A DNA stretch of 64,000 nucleotides from Faecalibacter macacae (GTDB lineage: Bacteria > Bacteroidota > Bacteroidia > Flavobacteriales > Weeksellaceae). The stretch is taken from positions 148,843 through 212,842 of the forward strand of contig NZ_RDOJ01000004.1 in NCBI RefSeq assembly GCF_003687725.1, in the 5' to 3' direction. The notes below the pieces were generated by a model, which saw nothing but the letters and a program-made list of their open reading frames with translations, was not told the DNA's origin and did no database searches. Positions 35,666 through 45,784 of the stretch are shown piece after piece; the stretch's first letter is position 1; every line of letters begins with the position of its first letter. Position numbers and translations under genes: made by a program.

Positions 35666-36181
35666 TTAAGATTTTTTCTTTAATATAAAGACTTCTTTAA
35701 TTTTTTCAGTATCTATTTTTAGGTTTTTAGATGTTGGTTCTAAAGTCGAGATTAAATAATCCACTTCTTTTTCAGAAGCTGGTCCACCAACATTTTCACC
35801 ATTAATTCTAGAATCTTTTAAAACATTTCCTTTTTCATCTAAAATTACCCAAAAAGGTAATCCTTGGCCTTTTCCTCCAACTTTGTCAAGTAAAAGATCT
35901 CCGTTCGTTGTATTAAGTTTAACTTTTTCGCCACGCTCTTCCACAGTTACAAAAGCTTTTACGTAATTGCTATCAAAATATTCTTTAACCAAAGGATCAT
36001 CCATATTCTTTTCCATCTTTTTACACCATCCACACCAAGATGCATGAAAGATTAAGAAAACATTTTTGTTTTCTATCTTGGCTTGATTATAAGCGGTGTT
36101 CATTATTTCTTCAGCAGTTTGTGCTTGTACAATTCCTGCGATAGTAATAAATAGGCTGAATAAGATTGTTTTAAATTTCAT
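35666..36181 (-). CDS. Exported thioredoxin-fold protein
   Basis: A 171-residue protein with a signal peptide (1-20, cut before QTAEE) and a thioredoxin fold. The active site is C50-G-W-C53 in FHASWCGWCKKME, and a cis-Pro lies in QGLPFWVILDEKG. The CGWC dipeptide and surroundings resemble thioredoxin_7/DUF255-type periplasmic reductases. It may reduce or isomerise disulfides of envelope proteins. No partner gene is nearby. Confidence 0.85.
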   Translation of the reverse strand: MKFKTILFSLFITIAGIVQAQTAEEIMNTAYNQAKIENKNVFLIFHASWCGWCKKMEKNMDDPLVKEYFDSNYVKAFVTVEERGEKVKLNTTNGDLLLDKVGGKGQGLPFWVILDEKGNVLKDSRINGENVGGPASEKEVDYLISTLEPTSKNLKIDTEKIKEVFILKKKS

Positions 36182-36274
36182 AATCTCTATAAATTTAGTA
36201 GAGTAAATGTATGTATAAGTTTATAAATTTTAATTAGAAAGTAGTATCTTTTTATGGATTAAAAAACTACTGAT

Positions 36275-36655
36275 ATGAAAATAAATCTTTTACTTCTGTT
36301 TGTTTTATTATTTACAACAAGTTGTTCCACGAAAATTAAATCGTTGAAAGGAGATTGGCATCAAGTATTTTTAGGTTATGAAGACAATGGCGAAGATGGA
36401 TTTATTTCAGATTCAGCAGTGATTTCTTTAGATTTAGGTAAAAATTTACAAATTGTTTTTGATTATAATGATGGATTCGATACTGATTATGGTGATTCGA
36501 TCTTATTTAAGTATCCTCAATTAAATTTTAGAAAACAGAATTACAATAAAACTTATAATCGCTATCAGATGCAATATATAGAAGAGTGCGATTGTTTTAA
36601 TGGAAAATTTAAAAGCTTTAATGGTCGAAGTGTTCTTGTTAAATGGGTTAGATAA
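36275..36655 (+). CDS. Small lipoprotein of unknown function
   Basis: A 126-residue predicted lipoprotein: the signal peptide ends in the lipobox TTSC (Cys17). The mature part (STKIKSLKGDWHQVFLGYED) begins like a lipocalin-type beta-barrel with a GDW motif. It carries an acidic middle (DYNDGFDTDYGDS) and a C-x-C pair (EECDCF). No family is recognised. Confidence 0.6.
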   Translation: MKINLLLLFVLLFTTSCSTKIKSLKGDWHQVFLGYEDNGEDGFISDSAVISLDLGKNLQIVFDYNDGFDTDYGDSILFKYPQLNFRKQNYNKTYNRYQMQYIEECDCFNGKFKSFNGRSVLVKWVR

Positions 36656-36685
36656 TTACGTTTAGTAATCTTTGATGGAAATCAT

Positions 36686-36693
36686 TATCTTTG
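36686..36693 (+). promoter_or_regulatory. Putative -7 promoter element of ychF
   Basis: TATCTTTG matches TAnnTTTG, 60 bases before the ychF ATG. The expected TTTG 19 bases upstream is not present. Confidence 0.4.
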
Positions 36694-36753
36694 CACAGAT
36701 TTTATCAGAATATCATTCTGATTGATAAGTATTAATAAAAAGAATCATCATAT

Positions 36754-37845
36754 ATGAAATGTGGAATCGTTGGATTGCCAAACGTAGGTAAATCGACTTT
36801 ATTTAACTGTTTATCGAATGCAAAAGCGCAATCGGCAAACTATCCTTTCTGTACAATTGAACCAAATGTTGGAACAGTTTCAGTTCCTGATCCTCGTTTA
36901 TACAAATTAGAAGAAATTGTAAATCCTGAGCGCGTTGTACCTGCAGTTGTAGAAATTGTAGATATTGCTGGTTTAGTGAAAGGAGCGAGTAAAGGAGAAG
37001 GTTTAGGAAATCAATTCTTAGGTAATATCCGTGAGTGTAACGCAATTATCCACGTTTTACGTTGTTTCGAAAATGAAAACATTACACACGTTGATGGTTC
37101 AGTAAATCCAATTCGAGACAAAGAAACAATCGACATCGAGTTACAATTAAAAGATTTAGATACAGTTACAAAACGTATCGATAAATCTAAGAAAGCGGCT
37201 AAAGCTGGTAATAAAGATGAGCAAAAAGTAGTTGAAGTTTTAACAGCTGTTACTGCTCATTTAGAAGACTTAAAGAATGTTCGTGTAATGGAATTAGACG
37301 AAAAAGGACAAGAAATTGTTGATTCTTTACAGTTAATTACTGCAAAACCAGTTTTATACTTGTGTAACGTAGACGAATCTGATGCAAAAGATGGTAACGA
37401 ATGGGTTGAGAAAGTGAAAGAGTCTGTAAAAGATGAGAATGCTGAAGTTTTAGTTTTAGCAGCACAAATCGAAGCAGATATCAATGAATTAGAAACTTTC
37501 GAGGAGCGTCAAATTTTCTTAGAAGAATTAGGATTAACAGAACCAGGTGTAAATCGTTTAATTGTTTCAGCTTATACTTTATTAGATTTAGAAACTTACT
37601 TCACTGCAGGTGTTAAGGAAGTTAGAGCTTGGACAATCAAAAAAGGTTCAACTGGACCACAAGCGGCTGGAGTTATCCACACTGATTTTGAGAAAGGTTT
37701 CATCCGTGCTGAGGTTATTAAGTTTGAAGATTTCGTTACTTACGGATCTGAAGCTAAATGTCGTGAGGCAGGAAAATTAAATGTAGAAGGAAAAGCATAC
37801 ATCGTTCAAGACGGTGATATTATGCACTTCTTATTTAACGTATAA
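36754..37845 (+). CDS. ychF: YchF/Ola1-type ATPase
   Basis: Ribosome-associated OBG-family P-loop ATPase linked to stress and translation fidelity. The 363-residue protein has G1 GLPNVGKST and G3 DIAG, and a non-canonical G4 (CNVDE instead of NKxD) that explains ATP rather than GTP preference in this family. A coiled-coil insert lies about 130-200, and a C-terminal TGS domain includes WTIKKGSTGPQAAGVIHTDF. Length and order are standard. Confidence 0.96.
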   Translation: MKCGIVGLPNVGKSTLFNCLSNAKAQSANYPFCTIEPNVGTVSVPDPRLYKLEEIVNPERVVPAVVEIVDIAGLVKGASKGEGLGNQFLGNIRECNAIIHVLRCFENENITHVDGSVNPIRDKETIDIELQLKDLDTVTKRIDKSKKAAKAGNKDEQKVVEVLTAVTAHLEDLKNVRVMELDEKGQEIVDSLQLITAKPVLYLCNVDESDAKDGNEWVEKVKESVKDENAEVLVLAAQIEADINELETFEERQIFLEELGLTEPGVNRLIVSAYTLLDLETYFTAGVKEVRAWTIKKGSTGPQAAGVIHTDFEKGFIRAEVIKFEDFVTYGSEAKCREAGKLNVEGKAYIVQDGDIMHFLFNV

Positions 37846-37868
37846 GAAAATCCATCTAAATATTTTTT

Positions 37869-37899
37869 GAGCCCTAATCTCTTGGTTAGGGCTTTTTTA
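37869..37899 (+). terminator. Intrinsic terminator of ychF
   Basis: AGCCCTAATCTC / TTGGTTAGGGCT-type hairpin followed by T6. Confidence 0.8.
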
Positions 37900-37948
37900 T
37901 GTTTATATTTGACGCAATTAACATTGAATTACATTAAAAAAATATAGT

Positions 37949-38740
37949 ATGATTAAAAATCTATTCTTTTTAGGTTCTATTTTATTAGGGTCTTTTTCAT
38001 TTGGACAAACAATAGTTTTTCAAGAAAATTTTGATGAGCCTTCTACCAGAGATTTGTGGATGATTGATGAATTGGATAATGATGGAGATACTTGGGAATA
38101 TTTAAATGCGGCATTAAACGAAGTTCCTTCTTTTAGTGGTGATGCAGCTTTTTCATTTTCTTGGTATTTACAAGCTTTTACTCCAGATAACACTTTAAAA
38201 AGCCCAATAGTGACTTTACCAACTGATGGCGAATTGGCGTTAAAATTTAAAGTTGCTGCCGGAGATGATGAATTGTTTGAAGAACATTATGCAGTTTATG
38301 TTATTCCTGCAAATACTGAATTTACAGGTTCAGAAATTCCAGTTTTCGAAGAAACATTAGATGCAGGATATTATGAAGAAGCTAAAATTGTAAGTGTTGA
38401 TATTTCAGAATATGCAGGGCAAGACGTGCAATTTGTTTTTAGACATTATGATTGCGAAGATATATTTTATGTAGCTATAGATGATGTTATTGTTGAGCAA
38501 TCAGCTTTATCAACAATTAATGTAGATAAAGTAAAACCAGTGATATATCAAGATAATAATATTGTAAAAATTTCAGGATTAGAAAAAATACAGAAAATCA
38601 AAATATTTGATTTATCAGGAAAACTAGTTGCTGAGGTAAATCAATCAGATGTAAATATTTCGTCATTAGCTAAAGGAATTTATATTGTAAACTTCTATAA
38701 TGACACCGAAGTGATTTCTAAAAAAGTGATTAAGAAATAA
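37949..38740 (+). CDS. Type IX-secreted protein with a choice-of-anchor J (cleaved-adhesin) domain
   Basis: A 263-residue precursor. The signal peptide covers 1-19 (cut before QTIVFQENF). A jelly-roll cleaved-adhesin/MAM-like domain covers about 22-185 (FDEPSTRDLWMIDELDNDGD, and the terminal VAIDDVIVEQ). The C-terminal T9SS type A sorting domain covers about 190-263 (KIFDLSGKLVAEV, GIYIVNFYNDTEVISKKVIK). It should be exported across the outer membrane by the type IX system and anchored or released at the surface. It has no enzymatic domain, so it may bind carbohydrate or adhere. Confidence 0.88.
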   Translation: MIKNLFFLGSILLGSFSFGQTIVFQENFDEPSTRDLWMIDELDNDGDTWEYLNAALNEVPSFSGDAAFSFSWYLQAFTPDNTLKSPIVTLPTDGELALKFKVAAGDDELFEEHYAVYVIPANTEFTGSEIPVFEETLDAGYYEEAKIVSVDISEYAGQDVQFVFRHYDCEDIFYVAIDDVIVEQSALSTINVDKVKPVIYQDNNIVKISGLEKIQKIKIFDLSGKLVAEVNQSDVNISSLAKGIYIVNFYNDTEVISKKVIKK

Positions 38741-38742
38741 TA

Positions 38743-38778
38743 ATAAAAGTCCCAATCTTTCGATTGGGACTTTTATTT
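38743..38778. terminator. Bidirectional intrinsic terminator
   Basis: AAAAGTCCCAATC / GATTGGGACTTTT palindrome between convergent genes; it overlaps the last bases of the aminotransferase region. Confidence 0.85.
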
Positions 38779-39913
38779 ATAATTTATTTAAACGTTCTAA
38801 GGCTGCGTCTAAAGTTTCTTCTTGTTTTGCAAAACAGAAACGAATTACATTTTCATCAAACTTATCATGATAAAATGCTGAAAAAGGAATCGTAGCTACT
38901 TTATTTTTAATTGTCAATTCCTCAGCGAAAGCGCGATCATTTAAATCTGAATAATTTTTATAATTTGCCGAAACAAAATATGTTCCTTCCGAAGGGATAA
39001 TTTCAAACCTTGTTGTTGATAACCCATTTACAAAATAATCTCTTTTTTGTTGGAAAAAATCGTTCAACTCTTGATAATTATGTTCATCATCTAAATAATT
39101 TGCAATTGCATACTGTGAGGGTGTATGTACAGAAAATACATTAAACTGATGTACTTTTCTAAATTCTTTCATCAATTCAGCGCCAGCTAAAACATAGCCA
39201 ACTTTCCACCCGGTTACATGACATAGTTTACCGAAAGATGCAGTAATAAATATTCTGTCTTTTAAAGATGGTATTCTAGCAAAACTTTGATGTTCTTTTT
39301 GGTCAAAAGTCATATGTTCATACACTTCATCGCTTATGATGTAGCAATTTTTATCTTTTAAGATAGTTTCAATTTGAATTAAATCATCTTTCGTAAATAT
39401 TTTACCAGAAGGATTATTCGGATTGTTAAAGATTACGAGTTTGGTTTTATCAGTTATTAATTCTTTCAACTTCGTATAATCAATTGTATAATTAGGATAT
39501 GTTAGTCGTATTGGTTTTACAATACCACCAAACATTTCAACCGCAGGTTTATACAAATCATATGCAGGTTCAAAAATAATTACTTCATCACCTTTTTCAA
39601 TAACAGCAGCAATAGCTGTAAAGATAGCTTGACTTGCTCCGTTTGTAATTGTAACTTCATTTTCAGGATGATAAACTGTTTGGTGAAGCTTTTCAACTTT
39701 AGCAACAATAAAATTTCTTAATTTTTCAACGCCAATCATTGGCGCGTATTGATTGTAATTTTGGTACGAATAATAATTTAAACTCTCTATTAATGATGAG
39801 TGTGGATCGAAATCAGGAAAACCTTGTGCAAGATTTATCGCCTGATTTTCGTTCGCAAGCTTGCTCATCGCTGTGAATATAGTAGTTTCTAAATGAGGTA
39901 ATTTGGAATTCAT
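38777..39913 (-). CDS. Methionine-type aminotransferase (YbdL/KAT-like)
   Basis: A 378-residue fold-type I PLP enzyme. It has INLAQGFPDFDPH at the N-terminus, NGASQAIFTA, NNPNNPSGKI, the PLP lysine in ASFGKLCHVTGWKVGYV, and Arg in VIRFCFAK at the end. This pattern fits the methionine/kynurenine aminotransferase group, which closes the methionine salvage cycle by transaminating 2-oxo-4-methylthiobutanoate. Substrate preference is inferred from family likeness only. It is monocistronic. Confidence 0.85.
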   Translation of the reverse strand: MNSKLPHLETTIFTAMSKLANENQAINLAQGFPDFDPHSSLIESLNYYSYQNYNQYAPMIGVEKLRNFIVAKVEKLHQTVYHPENEVTITNGASQAIFTAIAAVIEKGDEVIIFEPAYDLYKPAVEMFGGIVKPIRLTYPNYTIDYTKLKELITDKTKLVIFNNPNNPSGKIFTKDDLIQIETILKDKNCYIISDEVYEHMTFDQKEHQSFARIPSLKDRIFITASFGKLCHVTGWKVGYVLAGAELMKEFRKVHQFNVFSVHTPSQYAIANYLDDEHNYQELNDFFQQKRDYFVNGLSTTRFEIIPSEGTYFVSANYKNYSDLNDRAFAEELTIKNKVATIPFSAFYHDKFDENVIRFCFAKQEETLDAALERLNKL

Positions 39914-40044
39914 AGCTAATGTAATTTCGGTATGTAAGAGTTTGATATTTTTATTTCAATGATTAAAGAATAAAGTTACCAAAAAGATTTAAGTATTTTT
40001 TTACTAAATTTGTAAATTACAGAATTCTAATACGATAAACGCCA

Positions 40045-41901
40045 ATGTCTGAATTAAATCAAGTCAATTACACAGAAGATAATATTAAAACCTTAGACTG
40101 GAAAGAACATATTCGTATGCGTCCGGGGATGTATATCGGTAAGTTAGGGGACGGATCTTCTCAAGACGACGGAATTTATATTTTACTTAAAGAGATTATT
40201 GATAACTGTATTGATGAGTTCGTTATGGGCGCAGGAAAAACAGTTGAAATTAATCTTCGCGAGGATGAGGTGACGATTCGTGACTACGGTCGTGGTATTC
40301 CTTTAGGGAAAATGGTAGATGCTGTTTCTAAAATGAATACCGGAGGTAAATACGATTCACAAGCATTTAAGAAATCTGTGGGACTTAATGGTGTTGGAAC
40401 AAAGGCGGTTAATGCGTTATCAACTTACTTTAAAGTGCAATCTGTTCGTGATGGAAAAACTCGTATAGCAGAATTTTCAAAAGGTGAGTTAACTAATCAA
40501 GAAGAAGAAAAAGAAACTACATTACGCAAAGGAACTAAGATTACTTTCGTTCCAGATAAAAATATATTTTTAAATTTTAAATTCAGAAAAGAATACATCG
40601 AACGTATGTTGAAAAACTACGTGTATTTGAATCCAGGTTTGAAAATTACATTCAATGGTGAAGAGTTCTATTCGACAGAAGGTTTAAAAGATTTATTACG
40701 CGATAATATTGAGGATGAAACGATTTACGACATCATTCACTTACGTGGTGAAGATATCGAAATTGCTTTAACACATAGTTCAAAATCATATTCAGAAACA
40801 TATTATTCATTTGTTAACGGTCAAAATACAACGCAAGGTGGAACGCATTTAACAGCTTTTAAAGAAGCGATTGCTAAAACAGTGAGAGAGTTTTATAATA
40901 AAAACTATGATCCAGCAGATGTTAGAAAATCTATTATCAGTGCAGTCTCTATAAAAGTTATTGAGCCGGTATTCGAATCTCAGACTAAGACAAAATTAGG
41001 TTCAAACGAAATTGGACCAGGTATGACTACAGTTCGTACATTTATTAATGATTTCGTTAAAACGAATTTAGATAACTATTTACACAAACATCCAGAAGTA
41101 GCTCAGGCTTTAGAACGTAAGATTAAACAATCTGAAACAGAGCGTAAAGAGCTTTCGGGTATACGTAAATTAGCTCGTGAACGCGCGAAGAAAGTAAGTT
41201 TACATAATAAAAAATTAAGAGATTGTCGTCAACATTATAATGATCCAAAGGCACAATTACGTTTAGATACTACTATTTTTATTACCGAGGGTGATTCGGC
41301 ATCAGGATCAATTACAAAAAGTAGAAATCCAGAAACACAAGCTGTTTTTAGTTTAAGAGGAAAACCGTTGAATTCTTATGGATTAACAAAGAAAATTGTT
41401 TACGAAAACGAAGAATTCAATCTTTTACAAGCAGCTTTAAATATTGAAGAAGGTTTAGAAGATTTACGTTACAACAACGTAGTTATTGCTACCGATGCTG
41501 ATGTTGATGGAATGCACATTCGTCTACTTGCAATTACATTCTTCTTACAATTCTTTCCAGAATTGATAAAAGAAGGACACTTATATATATTACAAACTCC
41601 TTTATTTAGGGTGCGCAATAAGAAGGAAACTAGATACTGTTATACTGATCAAGAGAGAATTGATGCAATTAATTCTTTGGGTAAAAATCCAGAGATTACT
41701 CGCTTCAAAGGGCTTGGAGAAATTTCGCCAGACGAGTTCAAAAACTTTATCGGGAAAGATATTCGTTTAGAGCCAGTAATGATTGGAAAAGACAGTTCTA
41801 TCGACCAAATGCTAGAATTTTATATGGGAAAAAACACACCCACAAGACAAGAATTTATTATAAACAACTTATCCCTAGATATGGTGACAAATGAAATATA
41901 A
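40045..41901 (+). CDS. parE: DNA topoisomerase IV subunit B
   Basis: ATPase subunit of the type IIA topoisomerase that decatenates chromosomes. The 618-residue protein shows the GHKL ATP site ([31 protein letters not shown]) and a transducer domain. The TOPRIM domain carries EGDSASGS and [12 protein letters not shown], followed by the C-terminal RFKGLGEI. Linkage with a ParC-type subunit A and its 618-residue length argue for ParE rather than GyrB. The downstream small gene starts 12 bases after the stop. Confidence 0.93.
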   Translation: MSELNQVNYTEDNIKTLDWKEHIRMRPGMYIGKLGDGSSQDDGIYILLKEIIDNCIDEFVMGAGKTVEINLREDEVTIRDYGRGIPLGKMVDAVSKMNTGGKYDSQAFKKSVGLNGVGTKAVNALSTYFKVQSVRDGKTRIAEFSKGELTNQEEEKETTLRKGTKITFVPDKNIFLNFKFRKEYIERMLKNYVYLNPGLKITFNGEEFYSTEGLKDLLRDNIEDETIYDIIHLRGEDIEIALTHSSKSYSETYYSFVNGQNTTQGGTHLTAFKEAIAKTVREFYNKNYDPADVRKSIISAVSIKVIEPVFESQTKTKLGSNEIGPGMTTVRTFINDFVKTNLDNYLHKHPEVAQALERKIKQSETERKELSGIRKLARERAKKVSLHNKKLRDCRQHYNDPKAQLRLDTTIFITEGDSASGSITKSRNPETQAVFSLRGKPLNSYGLTKKIVYENEEFNLLQAALNIEEGLEDLRYNNVVIATDADVDGMHIRLLAITFFLQFFPELIKEGHLYILQTPLFRVRNKKETRYCYTDQERIDAINSLGKNPEITRFKGLGEISPDEFKNFIGKDIRLEPVMIGKDSSIDQMLEFYMGKNTPTRQEFIINNLSLDMVTNEI

Positions 41902-41913
41902 TTTATAATATCA

Positions 41914-42405
41914 ATGAAGTTAAATAATAAAAGATTAAAAAGGTATATACCTTTTATATATGGAGTATTGATAGTATTATTAACAATTTGGGGATTACTC
42001 TATAATAATATATTCTCTTTTAATATTGAATATGAACAGATATATTTAAGTGTAATAATATTTACAGCTTTATCTTATTTAATGTTGAAGGGATTATATT
42101 ATTATGAATTTGATACAAGTGGAGAAGGATTAACTTTGATAGTTAAAAGAGTAGGCCCGTTTTCATTTTTATCGAGTAAAGAAAAGAAAATTGATTTACC
42201 TAAATATAAAATTAACAATTATGAGCTTAGTAATGGAGTGCTAAATGATAATTTAGTTTTAATGGTAAATAGTAAAAAAGGAAAGTCAAGTATTGTTAAA
42301 GTTAAATTTAATTTATCAATATCTAGTAAATTAGAAAGAAATATTATTATTTCAGAACTAGATAAAATTATTCAACAAAATAAATTACAATTAGGATCAA
42401 ATTAG
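41914..42405 (+). CDS. Small membrane protein inserted between parE and parC
   Basis: A 163-residue protein I do not recognise. A basic N-terminus (MKLNNKRLKRY) is followed by two membrane spans (about 12-30 and 43-60). The cytoplasmic domain (about 75-163) is rich in Lys, Ile and Asn, has alternating strands, and ends in a helix, as in bacterial PH-like domains. It is tightly packed, 12 bases after parE and 6 bases before parC, so it is co-transcribed with them. Its codon use is visibly more AT-rich than its neighbours. Confidence 0.6.
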   Translation: MKLNNKRLKRYIPFIYGVLIVLLTIWGLLYNNIFSFNIEYEQIYLSVIIFTALSYLMLKGLYYYEFDTSGEGLTLIVKRVGPFSFLSSKEKKIDLPKYKINNYELSNGVLNDNLVLMVNSKKGKSSIVKVKFNLSISSKLERNIIISELDKIIQQNKLQLGSN

Positions 42406-42411
42406 CATAAT

Positions 42412-44976
42412 ATGCATATAGAAGAAGAGAGTATCAAGAAAGTATCAGGAATGTACCAGGAATGGTTTCTTGATTATGCCTCTTATGTGATTTTAGAACG
42501 TGCAATTCCATCTATTTATGATGGATTAAAGCCTGTACAACGTCGTATTCTGCATTCAATGCGCGAGTTAGAAGACGGTCGTTATAATAAGGTAGCCAAT
42601 ATCGTAGGTAATACGATGAAATACCATCCACACGGTGATGGAGCAATTTCTGATGCAATTGTTCAGGTTGGACAAAAGGATTTGTTAATAGATATGCAAG
42701 GAAACTGGGGTAACGTTTATACTGGTGACCGTGCAGCAGCGGCTCGTTATATCGAGGCGAGATTAACAAAATTTGCTTTAGAAGTCGTCTTCAATCCAAA
42801 AACTACAGAATGGCAACCATCTTATGATGGTCGTAATAAAGAGCCTATCGATTTACCTATAAAATTTCCATTGCTATTAGCACAAGGAGTAGAAGGTATT
42901 GCAGTTGGTTTATCCACAAAGATATTACCTCACAATTTCAATGAGTTAATTGATGCTTCAATCGCACATCTTAGAGGAAAGAAATTTCAGGTATTTCCAG
43001 ATTTTCAAACAGCTGGATTAATTGATGTTTCAGACTATAATGATGGATTACGTGGAGGAAAGGTTAGGGTTCGTGCTAAAATTTCACAAGAAGATAAAAC
43101 TCTTCTAAAAATTACTGAGATTCCTTATGGTACAACTACAGGATCTTTAATTGATTCGATTTTGAAAGCCAATGATAAAGGTAAAATCAAAATCAAAAAG
43201 ATTGAAGATAACACAGCTGCTGAAGTTGAAATTTTAGTTCATTTAGCGGCTGGTATTTCTCCAGATAAAACAATTGATGCACTTTATGCATTTACAGATT
43301 GTGAGATTTCAATTTCTCCAAATGCATGTGTTATTAACGATAAACACCCAGAGTTTTTAACAGTTTCAGAAATTCTTCGATTCAATACAGATAATACTTT
43401 AAAGTTATTGAAGCGCGAATTAGAAATTGAGTTAGATGAATTACAAGAGCAATGGCATTTTTCTTCGTTAGAAAGAATTTTCATCGAAAATCGTATTTAT
43501 CACGATATCGAAGAAGAGGAAACTTGGGAAGGTGTAATCGATGCAATTCATACAGGTTTACAACCTCATATTTCTCATTTATTACGAGACGTAACAGAAG
43601 AAGATATTGTTCGTTTAACTGAGATTAAAATCAAGCGTATTTCTAAATTCGATTTAGATAAAGCCCAACAATATTTAGATTCTTTAGAAGATAAAATTGC
43701 TGCAGTTAAAAATAACTTAGATAATTTAGTTGATTTTGCGGTTGACTATTTTAAGAATTTAAAAACGAAATACGGAAAAGATAAAGTTCGAAAAACAGAA
43801 ATTCGTACGTTCGATAATATTGATGCAACTAAAGTAGCTGTTGCAAATACTCGTTTCTATGTAGATAGAGTAGAAGGGTTTATCGGCACATCTTTAAAGA
43901 AAGATGAATATGCTTTCGAATGTTCTGATATTGATGATATCATCGTTTTCAAGCAAGATGGTAGTATGTTAATTACCAAGGTAGATGTAAAAACCTTTGT
44001 AGGTAAAGGAATTATACATATTGGTGTTTGGCGTAAAAATGATAAACGAACAATTTATAATTTAATTTATCGTGATGGTAAAAACGGACCGGCGTATCAA
44101 AAAAGATTTGCTGTAACCGGTATTACACGTGATAAAGAATACGATTTAACAAACGGAAATAAAGGTTCGGAAGTGCTTTATTTCTCTGCAAATCCAAACG
44201 GTGAAGCGGAAGTGGTATCAGTAATTTTAAAAACTCATCAAAGAATCAAGAAATTGAAATTTGATTTAGATTTTGCTGATTTAGCGGTTAAAGGTCGTGT
44301 GAGTAAAGGAAATTTAGTAACTAAATATCCAATTAAAAAGATAGAACTTAAAGAAGAAGGTATTTCAACTTTAGCGCCTCGTCAAATTTGGTACGATCCA
44401 ATTGTTCGCCGTCTAAATGCTGACGAACGTGGCGATTTATTAGGTTCTTTCAAAGGTGATGATAAAATTTTAACGATTAATAGTATAGGTGAAGCGAAGT
44501 TAGTTTCTTTTGATTTAGGTAATCGTTTCGATGACGAAATGACGATTATTGAAAAGTGGAAACCAGCAAAACCAATTACTTGTATCTATTTTGATGGTAC
44601 AAAAGATAAATATTTTGTAAAGCGTTTTGTTTTAGAAGATACTTTAAACACTCAGGTATTCTTTATAAATGAGGATGAAAAGTCAGAAATTAAATTTATT
44701 TCGACTGATTATTTTCCTATGATCGAGCTTCAGTTTTCTAAAATTAAAGGTATAGAAAGAGAAGAAGAAGTGGTGAATCTTGAGCAATTTATTGCTGTAA
44801 AAGGAATAAAAGCACAAGGTAATCAGCTTACAACTTATAAATTAAAGAATATTGTTACGCTTGAATCTTTACCATACGAAGAACCTGAAGAAGATATTAA
44901 CGAAGAAGATGAAGAACAACAACCAACTTTATTTGATGAAGTAACGGATGGTGTTGATAATAATGTAGAAGAATAA
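42412..44976 (+). CDS. parC: DNA topoisomerase IV subunit A
   Basis: DNA-cleaving subunit partnering ParE. The 854-residue protein starts with the winged-helix/5Y-CAP region (RRILHSMRELEDGRYNKVAN, YHPHGDGAI). The catalytic tyrosine is Y113 in AAAARYIE. A tower and coiled coil follow to about 480, then a beta-pinwheel C-terminal domain with degenerate repeats. The tail is acidic (EEPEEDINEEDEEQQ). Length is within the Bacteroidota ParC range. The rhomboid gene starts one base after the stop. Confidence 0.93.
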   Translation: MHIEEESIKKVSGMYQEWFLDYASYVILERAIPSIYDGLKPVQRRILHSMRELEDGRYNKVANIVGNTMKYHPHGDGAISDAIVQVGQKDLLIDMQGNWGNVYTGDRAAAARYIEARLTKFALEVVFNPKTTEWQPSYDGRNKEPIDLPIKFPLLLAQGVEGIAVGLSTKILPHNFNELIDASIAHLRGKKFQVFPDFQTAGLIDVSDYNDGLRGGKVRVRAKISQEDKTLLKITEIPYGTTTGSLIDSILKANDKGKIKIKKIEDNTAAEVEILVHLAAGISPDKTIDALYAFTDCEISISPNACVINDKHPEFLTVSEILRFNTDNTLKLLKRELEIELDELQEQWHFSSLERIFIENRIYHDIEEEETWEGVIDAIHTGLQPHISHLLRDVTEEDIVRLTEIKIKRISKFDLDKAQQYLDSLEDKIAAVKNNLDNLVDFAVDYFKNLKTKYGKDKVRKTEIRTFDNIDATKVAVANTRFYVDRVEGFIGTSLKKDEYAFECSDIDDIIVFKQDGSMLITKVDVKTFVGKGIIHIGVWRKNDKRTIYNLIYRDGKNGPAYQKRFAVTGITRDKEYDLTNGNKGSEVLYFSANPNGEAEVVSVILKTHQRIKKLKFDLDFADLAVKGRVSKGNLVTKYPIKKIELKEEGISTLAPRQIWYDPIVRRLNADERGDLLGSFKGDDKILTINSIGEAKLVSFDLGNRFDDEMTIIEKWKPAKPITCIYFDGTKDKYFVKRFVLEDTLNTQVFFINEDEKSEIKFISTDYFPMIELQFSKIKGIEREEEVVNLEQFIAVKGIKAQGNQLTTYKLKNIVTLESLPYEEPEEDINEEDEEQQPTLFDEVTDGVDNNVEE

Positions 44977-44977
44977 T

Positions 44978-45679
44978 ATGGGAGGAGTTTCATTTATCGT
45001 TCTAGTATTAATAGGGCTTAATGTACTTATTAGCTGGAAAGGATTTAACGATTTAGCTTTTTTTGATAAGTATAAATTTCAAGTTGGTCCAATTGTAAAT
45101 CGCAAAGAACATTACAGAATCTTGAGCTCAGGATTTTTACATGTTGATATGATGCACTTATTGTTTAACATGTTAACATTGTACTTCTTTGCAGATTTTA
45201 TCATTCAATTTTATGCCAGTCCAAAATCAATGTTTTATGGCGATTATTCATTAGTTAATATGAATCTTGGCTACGGAATGTTTTTATTAGTATATTTAGC
45301 TTCTGTTATTGGCGGTAATGTACTTTCATTATTTATGCATAAAAATGAGTCGTATTATTCGGCAGTTGGAGCATCTGGAGGAGTTTCAGGAATTCTATTT
45401 GCAGCGATTGCAGCTTTTCCTGAATTAGAATTAAGAATTTTCTTTGCAATTCCTATTCCTGCATGGATTTTCGGAATTCTATATTTAGGATATTCTGTTT
45501 ACGGAATGAAGAATAATGTAGGTAATATAGGACACTCGGCACATTTAGGTGGTGCGATTGTAGGATTAGTTGCTACGCTTATTTATTTTCCAGAGTTATT
45601 ACAATATAATTTACTTTATATAATAGGTATGATGATACCATTAGGAGCTTTAGGATTCTTAATGATTAAAAAGAAATAA
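44978..45679 (+). CDS. Rhomboid intramembrane serine protease
   Basis: A 233-residue six-span protease. The nucleophile is in GASGGVSG (span 4) and the catalytic His in NIGHSAHLGGAIVG (span 6). The first-loop HxxxN motif (MMHLLFNMLTLYF) is present too. It cleaves membrane-protein substrates within the bilayer; the substrate is unknown. It is the last gene of the parE-parC transcript, starting one base after parC. Confidence 0.92.
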   Translation: MGGVSFIVLVLIGLNVLISWKGFNDLAFFDKYKFQVGPIVNRKEHYRILSSGFLHVDMMHLLFNMLTLYFFADFIIQFYASPKSMFYGDYSLVNMNLGYGMFLLVYLASVIGGNVLSLFMHKNESYYSAVGASGGVSGILFAAIAAFPELELRIFFAIPIPAWIFGILYLGYSVYGMKNNVGNIGHSAHLGGAIVGLVATLIYFPELLQYNLLYIIGMMIPLGALGFLMIKKK

Positions 45680-45688
45680 TAAATAAAA

Positions 45689-45722
45689 TAAAACCCTGAA
45701 GTAATCTTCGGGGTTTTATTTT
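45689..45722 (+). terminator. Intrinsic terminator of the parE-rhomboid operon
   Basis: AAAACCCTGAAG / CTTCGGGGTTTT hairpin followed by a T-rich run. Confidence 0.8.
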
Positions 45723-45739
45723 TCCTAAATAATAATAAA

Positions 45740-45774
45740 TAAAAAAGGGCTTAGAAATTCTAAGCCCTTTTTTA
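45740..45774 (-). terminator. Intrinsic terminator of the NlpC/P60 gene
   Basis: AAAAAAGGGCTTAGAA / TTCTAAGCCCTTTTTT palindrome just past the stop codon of the minus-strand gene. Confidence 0.85.
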
Positions 45775-45784
45775 AAGATATGTA

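Noticed and set aside
40045..44976. gyrB/gyrA pair
   Set aside because: Length, the adjacent arrangement and the short beta-pinwheel with degenerate repeats fit parE/parC better. Gyrase is usually unlinked in this group.
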